Assembly (NCBI GenBank): GCA_052078155.1
Contig: JBQJBP010000001.1
Location: forward strand, 1,426,001 to 1,490,000
DNA: 64,000 nt
Direction: 5' to 3'
DNA from: CAXBMB01 sp052078155
Lineage (GTDB): Bacteria; Pseudomonadota; Alphaproteobacteria; Kiloniellales; DSM-21159
In this document: in pieces, positions 16,771-25,390 of the stretch
Layout: every line of letters begins with the position of its first letter
How positions within the stretch are numbered: position 1 is the first letter of the stretch
The notes under the pieces: model-generated
Told to the model about the DNA's origin: nothing
The model's input: only the letters and a program-made list of their open reading frames with translations
Databases searched by the model: none
Program-made: the position numbers and the translations under genes

Positions 16771-18549
16771 TTACACCAGGACCATGCCGGCTTCGGAGAT
16801 GGGCTTGGCGGCCTTGTCTTCGGCGTTCAGCAGCATCTCGTTGTGTGCTGCCCCTGAGGGGATCATGGGGAAGACGTTTTCATCCTTGGTGACACAGCAG
16901 TCAAAGATCACGGGGCGCGGCGTATCGATCATCTCTTTGATCTTCTCGTCGAGCTCGCTGGCTTTCGTGCAGCGGATGCCCACGGCACCAAAAGACTCAG
17001 CCAGTTTCACGAAGTCAGGCAGCGCTTCGGAGTAACTTTCCGAGAACCGCGAGCCGTGCAGCAGTTCCTGCCACTGACGCACCATGCCCATCCACTGGTT
17101 GTTCACGATGAAGATCTTCACCGGCAGGCCATATTGCGCCAGCGTACCCAGTTCCTGGATGTTCATCAGGATGGAGGCTTCCCCGGCCACATCGATCACC
17201 AGGGCATCGGGATACGCCACCTGAGCGCCTGCCGCAGCCGGAAGGCCATAGCCCATGGTGCCCAGCCCGCCCGAGGTCATCCATTTGTTCGGGCTTTCGA
17301 ACTTGAAGTACTGGGCCGCCCACATCTGGTGCTGCCCCACTTCCGTGGTGATGTAGGGGTTGCGGTCCTTGGTCAGTTCGTAGAGACGCTTGATGGCATG
17401 CTGAGGTTTGATCTCGTCGCCTTCCTGCTTGAAGGCGAGGCAGTCCGTTGCCTGCCATTCCTTGATCTGATCCCACCACTTATCCAGCGCCTTCTGATGA
17501 ACCGAACGGCCCTGTGACCGCCAGTTTTCAACCATGGCCGCCAGCACTTCCCTGACGTCACCGACAATGGGCAGGTCCACCAGCACGTTTTTATTGATGG
17601 AGCTGGGGTCGATGTCGATGTGGATTTTCTTGGCCGTGGGGCAGAACTGGTCAATGCGTCCGGTCACCCGGTCATCAAAGCGGGCGCCGATGGCAATGAC
17701 CAGATCACTGTTGTACATGGCCAGATTGGCTTCGTAGGTGCCATGCATGCCCAGCATGCCAATGAACTGCGGATCGCTGCCGGGGAAAGCCCCCAGGCCC
17801 ATCAGCGTGTTGGTGATGGGCACGCCGGTCATATGGGCAAACTCTGTCAGCAACTGGCTGGCTTCCGGGCCGGAGTTGATGACGCCGCCGCCGCTGTAGA
17901 TCACCGGTCGCTTGGCATGGCTGAGCATGTCCAGAGCCTGTTCGACCAGACCCGCGCCGGGCTGGGTCTGCGGGCGATAGCTGCGATGGCGCACTTCGGC
18001 ACGCGGAGTGTAGGTCCCGGCGGTCTGCAAAACGTCTTTGGGCAGATCAATGACGACCGGACCCGGGCGGCCGCTGCGGGCCACATAGAATGCCTCATGC
18101 ACCACACGGGCAACCTGATCCGAATCCTTGACCAGATAATTGTGCTTGGTGCAGGGCCGGGTAATGCCCGTGGTGTCGGCTTCCTGGAAGGCGTCGTTGC
18201 CGATCAGGTGGGTTGGAACCTGGCCGCACAGGCACACCAGCGGAATGGAGTCCATCAGGGCATCGGTCAGACCGGTCACCGCATTGGTGGCACCGGGACC
18301 GGACGTCACCAGAACAGCCCCAACCTTACCGGTGGAGCGGGCATAACCCTCTGCCGCGTGAACCGCAGCCTGCTCGTGACGCACCAGGATGTGCTTGATG
18401 GAGTTCTGTTTGAATAGGGCGTCGTAGATCGGTAGTACCGCCCCGCCAGGATAGCCAAATACGACCTCTACGCCCTGTTCAATCAGCGCATCGATCAATA
18501 TTTCCGCACCTGTGCGTTGTTCGGTATCTTTGGCCGTCTCCGTCGCCAT
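16771..18549 (-). CDS. ilvB: Acetolactate synthase large subunit
   Basis: Thiamine-diphosphate enzyme making acetolactate from two pyruvates, the entry to valine and leucine, or acetohydroxybutyrate for isoleucine. 592 residues. The domain order is normal: PYR domain with VVFGYPGGAVLPIYD and the catalytic Glu in LVRHEQAAVHAAEGYAR; central FAD-binding domain (GMLGMHGTYEANLAM, IGARFDDRVTGR); PP domain with VIDVAGEASILMNIQELGTL and NNQWMGMVRQWQELLHG. The start ATG 18549 has AAGGA 9 bases upstream. It follows miaA past a terminator, so it probably starts its own transcript with ilvH. Confidence 0.98.
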   Translation of the reverse strand: MATETAKDTEQRTGAEILIDALIEQGVEVVFGYPGGAVLPIYDALFKQNSIKHILVRHEQAAVHAAEGYARSTGKVGAVLVTSGPGATNAVTGLTDALMDSIPLVCLCGQVPTHLIGNDAFQEADTTGITRPCTKHNYLVKDSDQVARVVHEAFYVARSGRPGPVVIDLPKDVLQTAGTYTPRAEVRHRSYRPQTQPGAGLVEQALDMLSHAKRPVIYSGGGVINSGPEASQLLTEFAHMTGVPITNTLMGLGAFPGSDPQFIGMLGMHGTYEANLAMYNSDLVIAIGARFDDRVTGRIDQFCPTAKKIHIDIDPSSINKNVLVDLPIVGDVREVLAAMVENWRSQGRSVHQKALDKWWDQIKEWQATDCLAFKQEGDEIKPQHAIKRLYELTKDRNPYITTEVGQHQMWAAQYFKFESPNKWMTSGGLGTMGYGLPAAAGAQVAYPDALVIDVAGEASILMNIQELGTLAQYGLPVKIFIVNNQWMGMVRQWQELLHGSRFSESYSEALPDFVKLAESFGAVGIRCTKASELDEKIKEMIDTPRPVIFDCCVTKDENVFPMIPSGAAHNEMLLNAEDKAAKPISEAGMVLV

Positions 18550-18610
18550 TACTCTTGTCCTTGATGGTAAAACCGGCGGGGCAGCTCCCCGTCATTCCGG
18601 CATAGAGAAA

Positions 18611-18634
18611 GAAAAACCGCTCGTCACTGAGCGG
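18611..18634 (-). terminator. Intrinsic terminator downstream of miaA
   Basis: A 6-bp stem CCGCTC/GAGCGG (plus 18617-18622 and 18629-18634) with a 6-base loop. On minus it is followed by TTTTTCTTTC. It lies 12 bp past the miaA stop and 62 bp before ilvB. Confidence 0.85.
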
Positions 18635-18645
18635 CGGAGGCGCAT

Positions 18646-19680
18646 CTATGCACGGGTGGTCGGGTGGGTCAATAGCATTTGGCGAATAATTGGAAAGATT
18701 TCTTGCTCCAAACTTTCCGATTGTTGCGAGATAGTGACGCAGTTGTCGGACCTCTTTTGCACCACCTGGGTTTTCAACCAGGTCAGCTGGCGCTTGGCAT
18801 AGCGCCGTGTGCTTTGCTGCGCTGCCGCCACCGCCTCGTCCAGATCACAGCGTCCTGCAAGATAATCAGCCAGTTCCGGGACACCCAGAGCGCGCAACGC
18901 CATGCAGTCCTCCGGCAGTTCCTGGGCGATCAGCGCGCGCACTTCCTCCAGAGCCCCCTGCTCCACCATCTGTTCAAAGCGCCTGTTGCAGTTGTCATAA
19001 AGCCGATCCCGATCCGGCATCATGGCCAGCCACAGGAAGTGATAGGGCGCTGCATCGACCCGGTCTTTTTCCTGCCAGGCCGACAGGGGCTCTCCGCTGG
19101 CTTCAAAGACCTCCCAGGCCCGCAAGAGCCGCTGGGTGTCATTGGCATGAAGGCGGTCCGCGCTGACCGGGTCTCTTTCTCTCAGTTCTTCGATGAAGGC
19201 TTCACGCCCCAGCTGCTCAAATCGGGTCCGGGCCGCCTCCCGCACGCCAGGCGGCACCTGCGGCATGGGAGACAGGCCATCGACCAGAGAGGAAAGGTAG
19301 AGGCCGGTACCCCCGACCAGAATCGGCAGCTTCCCTGCAGCGGATGCCTCAGCCATTTCTTTGAGAGCCAGTGATCGCCAACGGCCCGCCGTACAGGCCT
19401 CGCGGGCGGGCAAGGTGCCGTAAAGCCGGTGGGGAGCCTGGGCCAGGTCCGCGTCGTCAGGCCGGGCCGAGATCACCCTCAGGTCCTCATAGACCTGCAG
19501 CGAATCGGCATTGATGATGACGCCGTCGAATGCCTTGGCCAGCGCCAGTCCCAACGCTGACTTCCCGCTGGCTGTGGGGCCTACCAGAATGACCGCAGGC
19601 GGCAGTGATTTTTCCTGCCCGCCAGCGCTCCCTGCTGCAGGTGTCTGCGACTTTGGTTGTTCTCTTTTCCCCGATCCCAA
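18646..19680 (-). CDS. miaA: tRNA dimethylallyltransferase
   Basis: Transfers a dimethylallyl group to A37 of tRNAs that read UNN codons. 344 residues including a 28-residue N-terminal extension (KREQPKSQTPAAGSAGGQEK) before the P-loop GPTASGKSALGLALA. Other family motifs: DSLQVYEDLRVISARP, PHRLYGTLPARE, PILVGGTGLYL and TRRYAKRQLTW near the C terminus. The start is TTG 19680 with GGAAGA 7 bases upstream; a later start would trim the extension. It is divergent from serB with a ~180-bp gap. Confidence 0.95.
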   Translation of the reverse strand: MGSGKREQPKSQTPAAGSAGGQEKSLPPAVILVGPTASGKSALGLALAKAFDGVIINADSLQVYEDLRVISARPDDADLAQAPHRLYGTLPAREACTAGRWRSLALKEMAEASAAGKLPILVGGTGLYLSSLVDGLSPMPQVPPGVREAARTRFEQLGREAFIEELRERDPVSADRLHANDTQRLLRAWEVFEASGEPLSAWQEKDRVDAAPYHFLWLAMMPDRDRLYDNCNRRFEQMVEQGALEEVRALIAQELPEDCMALRALGVPELADYLAGRCDLDEAVAAAQQSTRRYAKRQLTWLKTQVVQKRSDNCVTISQQSESLEQEIFPIIRQMLLTHPTTRA

Positions 19681-19858
19681 GGAAATCTTCCCATTCCTGC
19701 TTGTGGTGGCCCAGCCTTCCCCTCTATTACGTCAAGAACAGCACAAAAGCGACGGCTGAACAGAGCCAATCTGGAAAAGACAGCTCCCGGCACCTGAACA
19801 CAGCCCGTCATTGCTTTCACTTAAAAGCGCTTTCGTCCAGCAAAGGAACAGATGCCCG

Positions 19859-20758
19859 ATGACCCAGGTCCTCACCCTGTTAACCGATCCTGCCCAAGCT
19901 GGCTTGACCGAGGCCCATGTGGATCAGGCGGCCCGCTGCCTGGAGCGGACAGGCGCAGAGATTGGCACCAGTACCTGGCTGGAATCTGGCGTTGCCTGTG
20001 ATCTGACCTACGAGGGCCTGTCACCGGAAGCCGTTCTGGTGGCCCTGCGCCCTGCCTTTGAAGACCAGCCCATTGATCTGGGTCCCCAGTCTGCAGAGGG
20101 CCGGCGCAAGAAGCTGCTGCTGGCGGATATGGAATCCACCATCATTGGCCAGGAAATGCTGGATGAGCTGGCCGATGCCGTGGGGCTGCGGGATAAGATT
20201 GCTGATATCACCAGCCGGGCCATGCGCGGTGAACTGGACTTTGAGGCCTCCCTGAAAGAACGGGTGGCCATGCTCAAAGGCCTGTCCAAAACCACTCTGG
20301 AAGACTCAAGCGCCCGTATGGCGCTGAATCCGGGCGCCCGGCAACTGGTTCAGACCATGATCGCCAACGGCGCCACGGCTGCACTGGTCTCCGGTGGTTT
20401 TACCTTCTACACGGAAAAGATCGCTGCCATCTGTGGCTTTCACTATCACCAGGCCAACCGCCTGCTGGAAGCGGATGGCCAGCTGACCGGTGAGGTCGGC
20501 CTGCCCATCCTGGGTCGGGAAGCCAAGCTGGAAGCCCTGGAAGGCTACTGCAGCGAACTGTCTCTAAACCTTTCGCAGACCGCAACCGTTGGTGACGGGG
20601 CAAATGACCTGTCCATGCTGCGCGCAGCCGGACTGGGCGTGGCCTACCACGCCAAACCGCTGGTCCGTGCGGCGGCCCCCTTCCGCCTGGATCACGCAAA
20701 TCTGACGGGACTGCTGTATCTGCAGGGGTTCACCCGCGAAGAATTCGTCGGCGAGTAA
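19859..20758 (+). CDS. serB: Phosphoserine phosphatase
   Basis: Last step of serine synthesis, a HAD-family phosphatase. Started at ATG 19859 (MTQVLTLLTD); the frame opens at 19811 but the first residues are not family-like. The 299-residue product has an N-terminal ACT-like region and the HAD domain. Motif I is LLLADMESTIIGQEMLDELA, motif II LVSGGFTFYTE, and motif III/IV VGDGANDLSMLRAAG. The nucleophile D90 is present but the usual second aspartate of DxDST is a glutamate (D90-M-E92). This keeps an acid but lengthens it by one carbon. It ends at a shared terminator with degP. Confidence 0.94.
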   Translation: MTQVLTLLTDPAQAGLTEAHVDQAARCLERTGAEIGTSTWLESGVACDLTYEGLSPEAVLVALRPAFEDQPIDLGPQSAEGRRKKLLLADMESTIIGQEMLDELADAVGLRDKIADITSRAMRGELDFEASLKERVAMLKGLSKTTLEDSSARMALNPGARQLVQTMIANGATAALVSGGFTFYTEKIAAICGFHYHQANRLLEADGQLTGEVGLPILGREAKLEALEGYCSELSLNLSQTATVGDGANDLSMLRAAGLGVAYHAKPLVRAAAPFRLDHANLTGLLYLQGFTREEFVGE

Positions 20759-20823
20759 GGCCTCCCCATCAGACCGGGGCCTGTATGAGTTTGTCTTTTG
20801 AATCGCCGGATGTGCAGCATCGA

Positions 20824-20859
20824 AAAAGGGGGAGCGGACGTTGGTCTGCTCCCCCTTTT
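20824..20859. terminator. Bidirectional intrinsic terminator between serB and degP
   Basis: AAAAGGGGGAGC (20824-20835) and GCTCCCCCTTTT (20848-20859) form a 12-bp stem. The interior GGAC/GTCT extends it to about 16 bp with one wobble. CTTTTATG follows on plus and TTTTTCG on minus, so it serves both convergent genes. Confidence 0.92.
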
Positions 20860-20907
20860 CTTTTATGCCTGACAAGCCATGACTTTCGGCTCGTCATTTA
20901 AGACGGA

Positions 20908-22422
20908 TCAACCCTCGTCCTTTTTCAGGCGGACTGCGATCCACTGATACTCACCACCACGGAACACCAGCAGTGTTACCACGCGATAGCCTTCCTTGCG
21001 GGCCTTGCTCACCTGCTCTTTTACTTCATCGGGGCTGTTGACCTCTTCCTGGTCAACTTCCACCACCAGATCCCCGGGCTGCAGGTTCTTTTCTGCCCCT
21101 GTGCCGTCTGGATCCACTTCGGTGACCAGCACGCCTTTGACCTTGTCGTCCAGCTGGTACTCCTGCCGAAGCTGCGGGGAGAGCTTAGCCAGATCCAGCC
21201 CCAGTTCGGAAACCCGGCCCTTTTCGATTTCAGCTTTCTCCGCCTTTTTCGGCGGCAGGCCAGCCACGACGGCATCATCCAGCTTGCCCAGATCGACCTT
21301 GACCGTCACTTCTTTGCCTTTGCGCCAGACCACAACATTCACGGCGCGGCCGACAGGCGTTTCTGCCACCATGCGCGGCAGATTGCGCATGTTAGGCACC
21401 TTTCGGCCATTAAAGGTCAGGATCACATCACCCTGCAGGATTCCGGCGGTTTCAGCCGGCCCGCCTTCAGTAACGGAGGCGACAAGTGCACCGGAGGCGT
21501 CCGGCAGCCGCAGCCCTTCAGCCAGTTCTTCGGTCACAGTCTGAATGCGCACGCCCAGCCAGCCGCGGCGCACTTCGCCGAATTCCTTCAAAGACGCAAT
21601 GATGTTGGCGGCCATGGAAGAGGGAATGGAAAATCCGATGCCGACCGACCCGCCGGAGGGGGAATAGATGGCGGTGTTCACCCCGATCACTTCACCGTCC
21701 ATGTTAAACATGGGACCACCGGAGTTGCCCCGGTTGATGGAGGCATCGGTCTGAATGTAATCGTCGTAGGGACCGGAGTTGATGTTGCGCTGACGGGCAG
21801 AAACGATGCCGGCTGTCACGGTCCCTCCCAATCCAAAGGGATTACCAATGGCCATCACCCAGTCGCCGACACGAATGGCATTGCTGTCGCCCCATTTGTT
21901 GGCCACCAGGGGGGTATCGCTTTCGACCTTCAGCAGGGCCAGATCGGTTTTTTCATCTGCACCGATCAGCTTGGCTTCCAAGATCGTGTCATCGGACAGG
22001 CGGACGGAGATCTCGTCGGCCCCGTCAATGACATGGTTGTTGGTGACGATGTAGCCGCTGGGATCGATAATAAAGCCCGAGCCCAAAGAAGACACCCGGC
22101 GCTGTTCACGCTCCGGCGTCCCGTTGTTGTTGCCGCCGCCACCGCGCCGTTCGAAAAATTCTCTAAACAGCTCTTCAAACTGCTCACTGCCCTGGGGACG
22201 CTCCACAACCTGGCTGGTGTGAATGTTCACAACCGTTGGCAGGAGCCGTTCCGCCAGATCCGCAAAACTCTCCGGCGCGGCGCGCGCGGCGGCTGTCTGG
22301 GCCCAGGCCAGGAGTATGGCAAGCAGGCCCAGAGTGAACACCCAGGGCAAAAGGCCGCGTTGGGCGGTAACCGCCACGGCTTTCGCCTTTACGCCTCGGT
22401 TTGAAGGCTTTTGATCGTGCAT
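20908..22422 (-). CDS. degP: Periplasmic serine protease, DegP/Do family
   Basis: HtrA-type protease/chaperone for misfolded periplasmic proteins. Started at ATG 22422 (MHDQKPSNRGVKAKAVAVTA). The 504-residue product begins with a basic stretch and one hydrophobic helix (LLPWVFTLGLLAILLAWAQ, AARAA), a signal peptide or anchor. The trypsin-like domain has the triad His in VTNNHVIDG, Asp in KTDLALLKV and Ser in NRGNSGGPMFN. Two PDZ domains follow (~RRGWLGVRIQTV and ~VKGVLVTEVDPDG). A Gly/Asn-rich insert (RRGGGGNNNG) lies before the protease core in the LA-loop region. It is in the usual alphaproteobacterial order hflK-hflC-DUF2065-degP. Confidence 0.95.
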   Translation of the reverse strand: MHDQKPSNRGVKAKAVAVTAQRGLLPWVFTLGLLAILLAWAQTAAARAAPESFADLAERLLPTVVNIHTSQVVERPQGSEQFEELFREFFERRGGGGNNNGTPEREQRRVSSLGSGFIIDPSGYIVTNNHVIDGADEISVRLSDDTILEAKLIGADEKTDLALLKVESDTPLVANKWGDSNAIRVGDWVMAIGNPFGLGGTVTAGIVSARQRNINSGPYDDYIQTDASINRGNSGGPMFNMDGEVIGVNTAIYSPSGGSVGIGFSIPSSMAANIIASLKEFGEVRRGWLGVRIQTVTEELAEGLRLPDASGALVASVTEGGPAETAGILQGDVILTFNGRKVPNMRNLPRMVAETPVGRAVNVVVWRKGKEVTVKVDLGKLDDAVVAGLPPKKAEKAEIEKGRVSELGLDLAKLSPQLRQEYQLDDKVKGVLVTEVDPDGTGAEKNLQPGDLVVEVDQEEVNSPDEVKEQVSKARKEGYRVVTLLVFRGGEYQWIAVRLKKDEG

Positions 22423-22870
22423 TTCAAAGTCCCGTTTTTGATTTCGGATCGCCGGCCTCCTGGTCGCCAGACCCAGATGCCGCGATCTCTTGTTTTGTTT
22501 CGCCTTCTCATCCCATCCCATCTCAGGGATGGCATCCCGGTTTTGCGTCACGCGACAAGAGCTGGCTGTTATCTCTTCAGCTGACTGTTGTCTCTTCCAC
22601 CTGCCAATAAGGCTCACTGATAGGCCGCCAATAGTCCTACGCCACTAAACGGCCACTGGATCATAAGCCTCAGCAGTGCGCTCCATTCAATCCCGGCTGT
22701 TCTAACAGATAGGCTGGCTGAGCTGTGTCACAAACACAAATTCTATCACATCCCGCGCTCAGCATGGCTTTATCCCTTCACAATCCTGTGCGTAGAAGAA
22801 AGCAACATTGTGGCAAGATGCTATGGCAGAGCCAAAAACTTACAGAACACGGCTCCCTAGCCGGAGCTGA
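22423..22870 (-). other. Noncoding stretch upstream of degP
   Basis: About 450 bp without a convincing gene. It must hold the degP promoter. The one clear structure is CCATCCC/GGGATGG (7-bp stem, 6-base loop, plus strand about 22510-22530), which has no U-tract. A small 5-bp hairpin CGGCT/AGCCG just past the DUF2065 stop could be a weak terminator. I could not pick out promoter boxes with confidence. Confidence 0.4.
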
Positions 22871-23056
22871 TCATCCCTTTATCAGCCAGATCACAAAGAC
22901 GCCCAGGCTGGCAGCCCCCACCCCCAGAAACCGCAGTTTATCGGGTGCCATGCGTGATAGCATCTCCAGCACCTTTTTCGGTGTATCTGGGGAGATTGCC
23001 AAAGTCAGGCCTTCAATAACCAGAATGAGGGCCAGAGCCGTAAAAAGTTCTGTCAT
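22871..23056 (-). CDS. DUF2065 small membrane protein
   Basis: 61 residues: MTELFTALALILVIEGLTLA, then SPDTPKKVLEMLSRMAPDKL, then GVGAASLGVFVIWLI. Two membrane helices joined by a short amphipathic loop, with the glutamate inside helix 1 (LVIEGL), are the hallmarks of the DUF2065 family. It is found next to hflC in many proteobacteria. Its function is not established; the conserved linkage suggests a part in membrane protein quality control with HflKC/FtsH. Here it is separated from hflC by a terminator and copy A of the dispersed repeat. Confidence 0.9.
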   Translation of the reverse strand: MTELFTALALILVIEGLTLAISPDTPKKVLEMLSRMAPDKLRFLGVGAASLGVFVIWLIKG

Positions 23057-23095
23057 TCACTTGAGCCTGCTGCCCCCACGAAGCGATGAAAAGCC

Positions 23096-23170
23096 AGAGT
23101 CACATCGGTTTAAGTGGACTCACCAGGTGACAACACTTGAAGCGCGTAACTCTTTTCAGTGTTCTAAAAG
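23096..23170 (+). repeat. Dispersed intergenic repeat, copy A
   Basis: Bases 23096-23148 match 41751-41801 closely. Shared blocks are AGAGTCA-ATCGGTTTAAG, GGACTCAC and CACTTGAAGCG. A weaker match continues to about 23170 (CTCTTTTCA and GTTCTAAAA against CTCTCTTCA and GTTAGAAAA). The unit contains a near-palindrome (CTCACcaggTGA here, CTCACTACGTGAG in copy B) flanked by direct-repeat-like TTTAAGYG and TTGAAGCG. It lies between the hflC terminator and DUF2065. Confidence 0.75.
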
Positions 23171-23193
23171 GCGATCAAGAAAGAGGAGAAAAG

Positions 23194-23225
23194 AAAAGGG
23201 GCCGGAAACAGGCCCGGCCCCTTTT
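23194..23225 (-). terminator. Intrinsic terminator downstream of hflC
   Basis: A 12-bp perfect stem, AAAAGGGGCCGG (23194-23205) and CCGGCCCCTTTT (23214-23225), with an 8-base loop. On minus it is followed by CTTTTC. It begins about 20 bp past the hflC stop. Confidence 0.92.
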
Positions 23226-23245
23226 GCTGTTCAATCGGGCTGACC

Positions 23246-24112
23246 TTACTGATCAACCTTGTTGAAGTACTTGAAGAAATCGCTGTCCGGCGGCAGGACC
23301 AGCAAGGATTTGTCCCCGTCCAGGGCCGAGTCATAGGCCTGCATAGACCGATAGAACTCGAAGAAGGAAGGATCCTTGCCATAGGCGTCGGCCAGGATGG
23401 TGGTCCGGGCAGCATCACCGTCACCGCGCAGGATCTCGGCTTCTTTTTCCGCTTCAGCCTGGATCACCGTGGCTTCCCTGTCGGCAGAGGCTTTGATGCT
23501 CTGAGACATTTCGAAACCCTGGGCGCGGAACTCCGCAGCTTCCCGTTCACGCTCGGTCTTCATTCGGTTGTAGACGGCTTCACTGGTTTCGTCAGGCAAG
23601 TCTGCCCGGCGAATACGGACGTCCACAATGGCAATGCCCAGGCGTTCGGCTTCCGCGTTCACCTGGGTCTGGATGTCCTGCATGATCTTCACACGTTCAT
23701 CGGACAGAACCGCAGTCAGGTTCACGTTACCCAAGACGCCACGCATGGTCGCATTGACGATGGTGTCCAGCCGGGTTTCCGCGTTGGCTTCGCTGCGCAC
23801 ACGCTGGAAGAAGCGCAGAGCATCAACGATGCGATAGCGGGCATAGGCATTCACCAGAAGGGGTTTCTGGTCGCTCAGCAGCACACGCTGGGTGGGCGGA
23901 TCCAGATTGAGCACCCGGCGTTCGTAGTAAAGAACGTCCTGGATGAACGGCATCTTGAATTTCAAACCAGGCGTGGTTTCCGCCCATTTGAACTCCCCGA
24001 ACTGCAGCACAATGGCCTGTTCCGTCTGACGGACGATGAAGGTCGCGCTGTAAAGCAGCACCCCGCCAATCAGCACCAGGACGGCCAGCGGCAGAAGAAA
24101 TTTGTTGTTCAT
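23246..24112 (-). CDS. hflC: HflC, protease modulator
   Basis: SPFH/prohibitin-family inner-membrane protein that, with HflK, surrounds FtsH and modulates membrane protein degradation. 288 residues: one N-terminal membrane helix (LLPLAVLVLIGGVLLYSATF), then the SPFH domain (VRQTEQAIVLQFGEFKWAET, GLKFKMPFIQDVLYYERRVL, VDVRIRRADLPDETSEAVYN) and a coiled-coil tail (REREAAEFRAQGFEMSQSIK). Bulk of the protein is periplasmic. It starts 20 bp after hflK and is cotranscribed with it. Confidence 0.97.
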   Translation of the reverse strand: MNNKFLLPLAVLVLIGGVLLYSATFIVRQTEQAIVLQFGEFKWAETTPGLKFKMPFIQDVLYYERRVLNLDPPTQRVLLSDQKPLLVNAYARYRIVDALRFFQRVRSEANAETRLDTIVNATMRGVLGNVNLTAVLSDERVKIMQDIQTQVNAEAERLGIAIVDVRIRRADLPDETSEAVYNRMKTEREREAAEFRAQGFEMSQSIKASADREATVIQAEAEKEAEILRGDGDAARTTILADAYGKDPSFFEFYRSMQAYDSALDGDKSLLVLPPDSDFFKYFNKVDQ

Positions 24113-24132
24113 GTCTCTTTCTCCCTTACCGC

Positions 24133-25251
24133 TTAGTTGGAACTTTTGGACTTGAGTTCATTGAGAGGCAGGTAAGGCACAACGCCCTGGCCCTGATCCC
24201 CCATGATCACCTTGTCCGTCCGTTGCAGAACCTGTTCCATGGTCTCCAGATACATACGCTCACGCGTCAGATCAGGAGAGCTGCGATAGGCCTCGTAAAC
24301 CTTCAGGAAGCGCTGGGCTTCACCCTGGGCTTCATTGAGCTTCTGTTCCTTGTACCCTTCGGCTTCCTGGATCACGCGCTGGGCGTTACCACGGGCACGG
24401 GGCAGGATATCGTTGCGGTAGGCTTCTGCCAGGTTCCGGGCACGGTCCCGATCCTGCAGGGCGGCCTGAACGTCATCGAAGGAGGCTTTCACCGGCGCAG
24501 GCGGCTGCACCTGCTGCAGCTGAACCTGAGTGATTTCAATACCGGCTTCATACTCATCCAGCACCTTCTGCAGCAGATCCCGCGTTTCGATCTCAATTGT
24601 CTGGCGGGATTCCGTCAGCGCACGCTGAATGTCGGTCTGGCCGATGATTTCACGCATGGCTGATTCGGCAGTGATTTTCACTGTGCCTTCAGGGTTGCGG
24701 ATGTTGAAGAGATAACGTCCGGCGTCACGGATCTTCCAGATCACCGTAAAGTCGATGTCGATGATGTTCTGGTCACCGGTCAGCATCAGACTTTCTTCTG
24801 GAATGTCTCGCGAGCGGGTGCCACCGGTGGTCCGCATGCCAATGTCCAGCGCGTTCAGGCGCTCAACAGAGGGCGTGTAGACCGTTTCAATCGGATAGGG
24901 CAGATGCCAGTGAAGACCGGGCAGGGCTGGATTGCCTTCATTGACCCACTGGCCAAAACGCAGGATCACACCCTGCTGATCCGCCTGGACCCGATAGAAA
25001 CCCGTCGCGCCCCACAGGCCCAACAAGATCACCAGGACAAGGAACAGACCCTTGCCGCTGCCAAATCCACCGGGCATGGCTGACTTCAGCCGTTCCTGCC
25101 CCTTGCGGATGGCTTCTTCAATATCGGGAGGTCGCTGGCCGCCGCCACCGGATCCACCGCCCTGACCCCAGGGGCCACCGCCGCCAGAACCGCTGTTTTT
25201 ATCGCCGCCGCCCCAAGGGCCGCCGCTACCGCCAGATGATTGCCATGGCAT
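24133..25251 (-). CDS. hflK: HflK, FtsH-associated membrane protein
   Basis: Partner of HflC. Started at ATG 25251 (MPWQSSGGSGGPWGGGDKNS) with AAGGAG upstream; the frame is open to 25305. The 372-residue product has the Gly/Trp/Pro-rich cytoplasmic N terminus typical of HflK, PDIEEAIRKGQERLK, one membrane helix (GLFLVLVILLGLWGATGFY), and the SPFH domain (VQADQQGVILRFGQWVNEGN, GLHWHLPYPIETVYTPSVER, ESLMLTGDQNIIDIDFTVIW). It is divergent from mrp with a 139-bp intergenic region. Confidence 0.97.
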   Translation of the reverse strand: MPWQSSGGSGGPWGGGDKNSGSGGGGPWGQGGGSGGGGQRPPDIEEAIRKGQERLKSAMPGGFGSGKGLFLVLVILLGLWGATGFYRVQADQQGVILRFGQWVNEGNPALPGLHWHLPYPIETVYTPSVERLNALDIGMRTTGGTRSRDIPEESLMLTGDQNIIDIDFTVIWKIRDAGRYLFNIRNPEGTVKITAESAMREIIGQTDIQRALTESRQTIEIETRDLLQKVLDEYEAGIEITQVQLQQVQPPAPVKASFDDVQAALQDRDRARNLAEAYRNDILPRARGNAQRVIQEAEGYKEQKLNEAQGEAQRFLKVYEAYRSSPDLTRERMYLETMEQVLQRTDKVIMGDQGQGVVPYLPLNELKSKSSN

Positions 25252-25390
25252 ATTCGCTCTACTCCTTGAGCGTTGTTCGATATGGGTGCTGTTTTTCCCA
25301 CGCAAAGGGCCTTATATCAAGTGGACCCAAACAAGAACAGCACCTCAAAGGTCTGAAGTCGATATCGTAAGAATCTTGGAGAAATCAAGG

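Noticed and set aside
18550..18645. Possible branched-chain leader peptide before ilvB
   Set aside because: The short frames there contain no run of Leu, Val or Ile codons; the only strong structure is the miaA terminator.
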